From: Sulfuricurvum sp. | GTDB lineage: Bacteria > Campylobacterota > Campylobacteria > Campylobacterales > Sulfurimonadaceae | NCBI GenBank assembly: GCA_024635855.1 | Contig: JAGXHZ010000162.1 | Coordinates: 1-14,142 of the forward strand | Reading direction: 5' to 3' | DNA length: 14,142 nucleotides | Part shown: in pieces, positions 13,979-14,142 of the stretch | Numbering within the stretch: the first letter of the stretch is position 1 | How the letters are laid out: the number at the start of each line of letters is the position of its first letter | Translations under genes and position numbers: made by a program | The notes under the pieces: generated by a model | What the model was told of the DNA's origin: nothing | The model's input: the letters and a program-made list of their open reading frames with translations, nothing else | Databases searched by the model: none

Positions 13979-14142
13979 ATGAGTTCCAAAAATAAACAAA
14001 TTTTGACTATTTTAAGCTTAATTCTATTATCAGGCTATATTATAGTTGGAAGTGCCCTCTATGAATACACCAATAAATATGCTGAAAATCAAAATAAAAA
14101 GAAACTCGATCAAATTTTACTCAATCAGCGTGCTTTACATCT
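13979..14142 (+). CDS. N-terminal part of a membrane protein, probably a sensor; cut by window end
   Basis: 54 complete codons are visible. ATG 13979 follows AGGAAGG closely. The product starts with a short basic stretch (MSSKNKQ), one hydrophobic segment (ILTILSLILLSGYIIVGSAL, about 8-27), then a charged region (YEYTNKYAENQNKKK). It ends with LDQILLNQRALHL. The basic-TM-helix pattern and the QRALH motif resemble the start of Tll0287-like sensor domains, as in the kinase of this window (FDKALQSYI after TM1). It is therefore possibly a second sensor kinase or GGDEF protein, but the output domain is outside the window. Confidence 0.65.
   Translation, partial: MSSKNKQILTILSLILLSGYIIVGSALYEYTNKYAENQNKKKLDQILLNQRALH

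Overview
The window looks like chromosomal DNA from a Campylobacterota (epsilonproteobacterial) species, most like the Sulfuricurvum/Sulfurimonas group. The grounds are the moderately AT-rich composition, TATAAT-like -10 boxes without clear -35 boxes, a three-gene succinate dehydrogenase/fumarate reductase of the SdhABE (MfrABE) type, histidine kinases with the AHQWRQPL H-box common in this phylum, and degenerate GGDEF proteins. The genus is inferred from memory, not from a search.

Layout from left to right. A Phd/YefM-ParE/RelE type toxin-antitoxin pair (13-605, +) is followed by the GTPase gene ychF and an unrecognised 201-residue protein (706-2426, +). A minus-strand operon thiL-truD-psd (5162 down to about 2410) makes thiamine diphosphate kinase precursor chemistry, a tRNA pseudouridine synthase and phosphatidylserine decarboxylase. 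Divergent from it is a membrane protein with a degenerate GGDEF domain (5313-6503, +). Next is the sdhA-sdhB-sdhE operon (6661-10256, +), closed by a hairpin shared with the convergent genes that follow. On the minus strand is a two-component system: a histidine kinase with a periplasmic CxxCH (haem c) Tll0287-like sensor domain (12968-11517), and a response regulator with a degenerate GGDEF-like C terminus (11527-10295), overlapping by 11 bases. Beyond it are two tiny coupled reading frames (13228-13505, +), the RNase P RNA gene rnpB (about 13856-13527, -), and the start of another membrane sensor-like gene (13979 onward, +, cut by the window end).

Two genes carry lesions not visible from simple open-frame calling. 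sdhA has an in-frame TAA at codon 8, just before the FAD-binding GxGxxG motif, while the remaining 562 codons are intact. psd has a one-base deletion in an AAAAGGG run (minus strand) that cuts off its last 25 residues; the missing end is fully readable in the adjacent frame. Each could be a sequencing error or a real recent mutation.

I see no mobile element, CRISPR array or tRNA. The most system-like part is the redox-sensing cluster at 10295-14142: a haem-type sensor kinase, a regulator with a CTHC motif, a possible second sensor of the same class, and a small membrane protein with a possibly structured leader. The functional link between these is inference.
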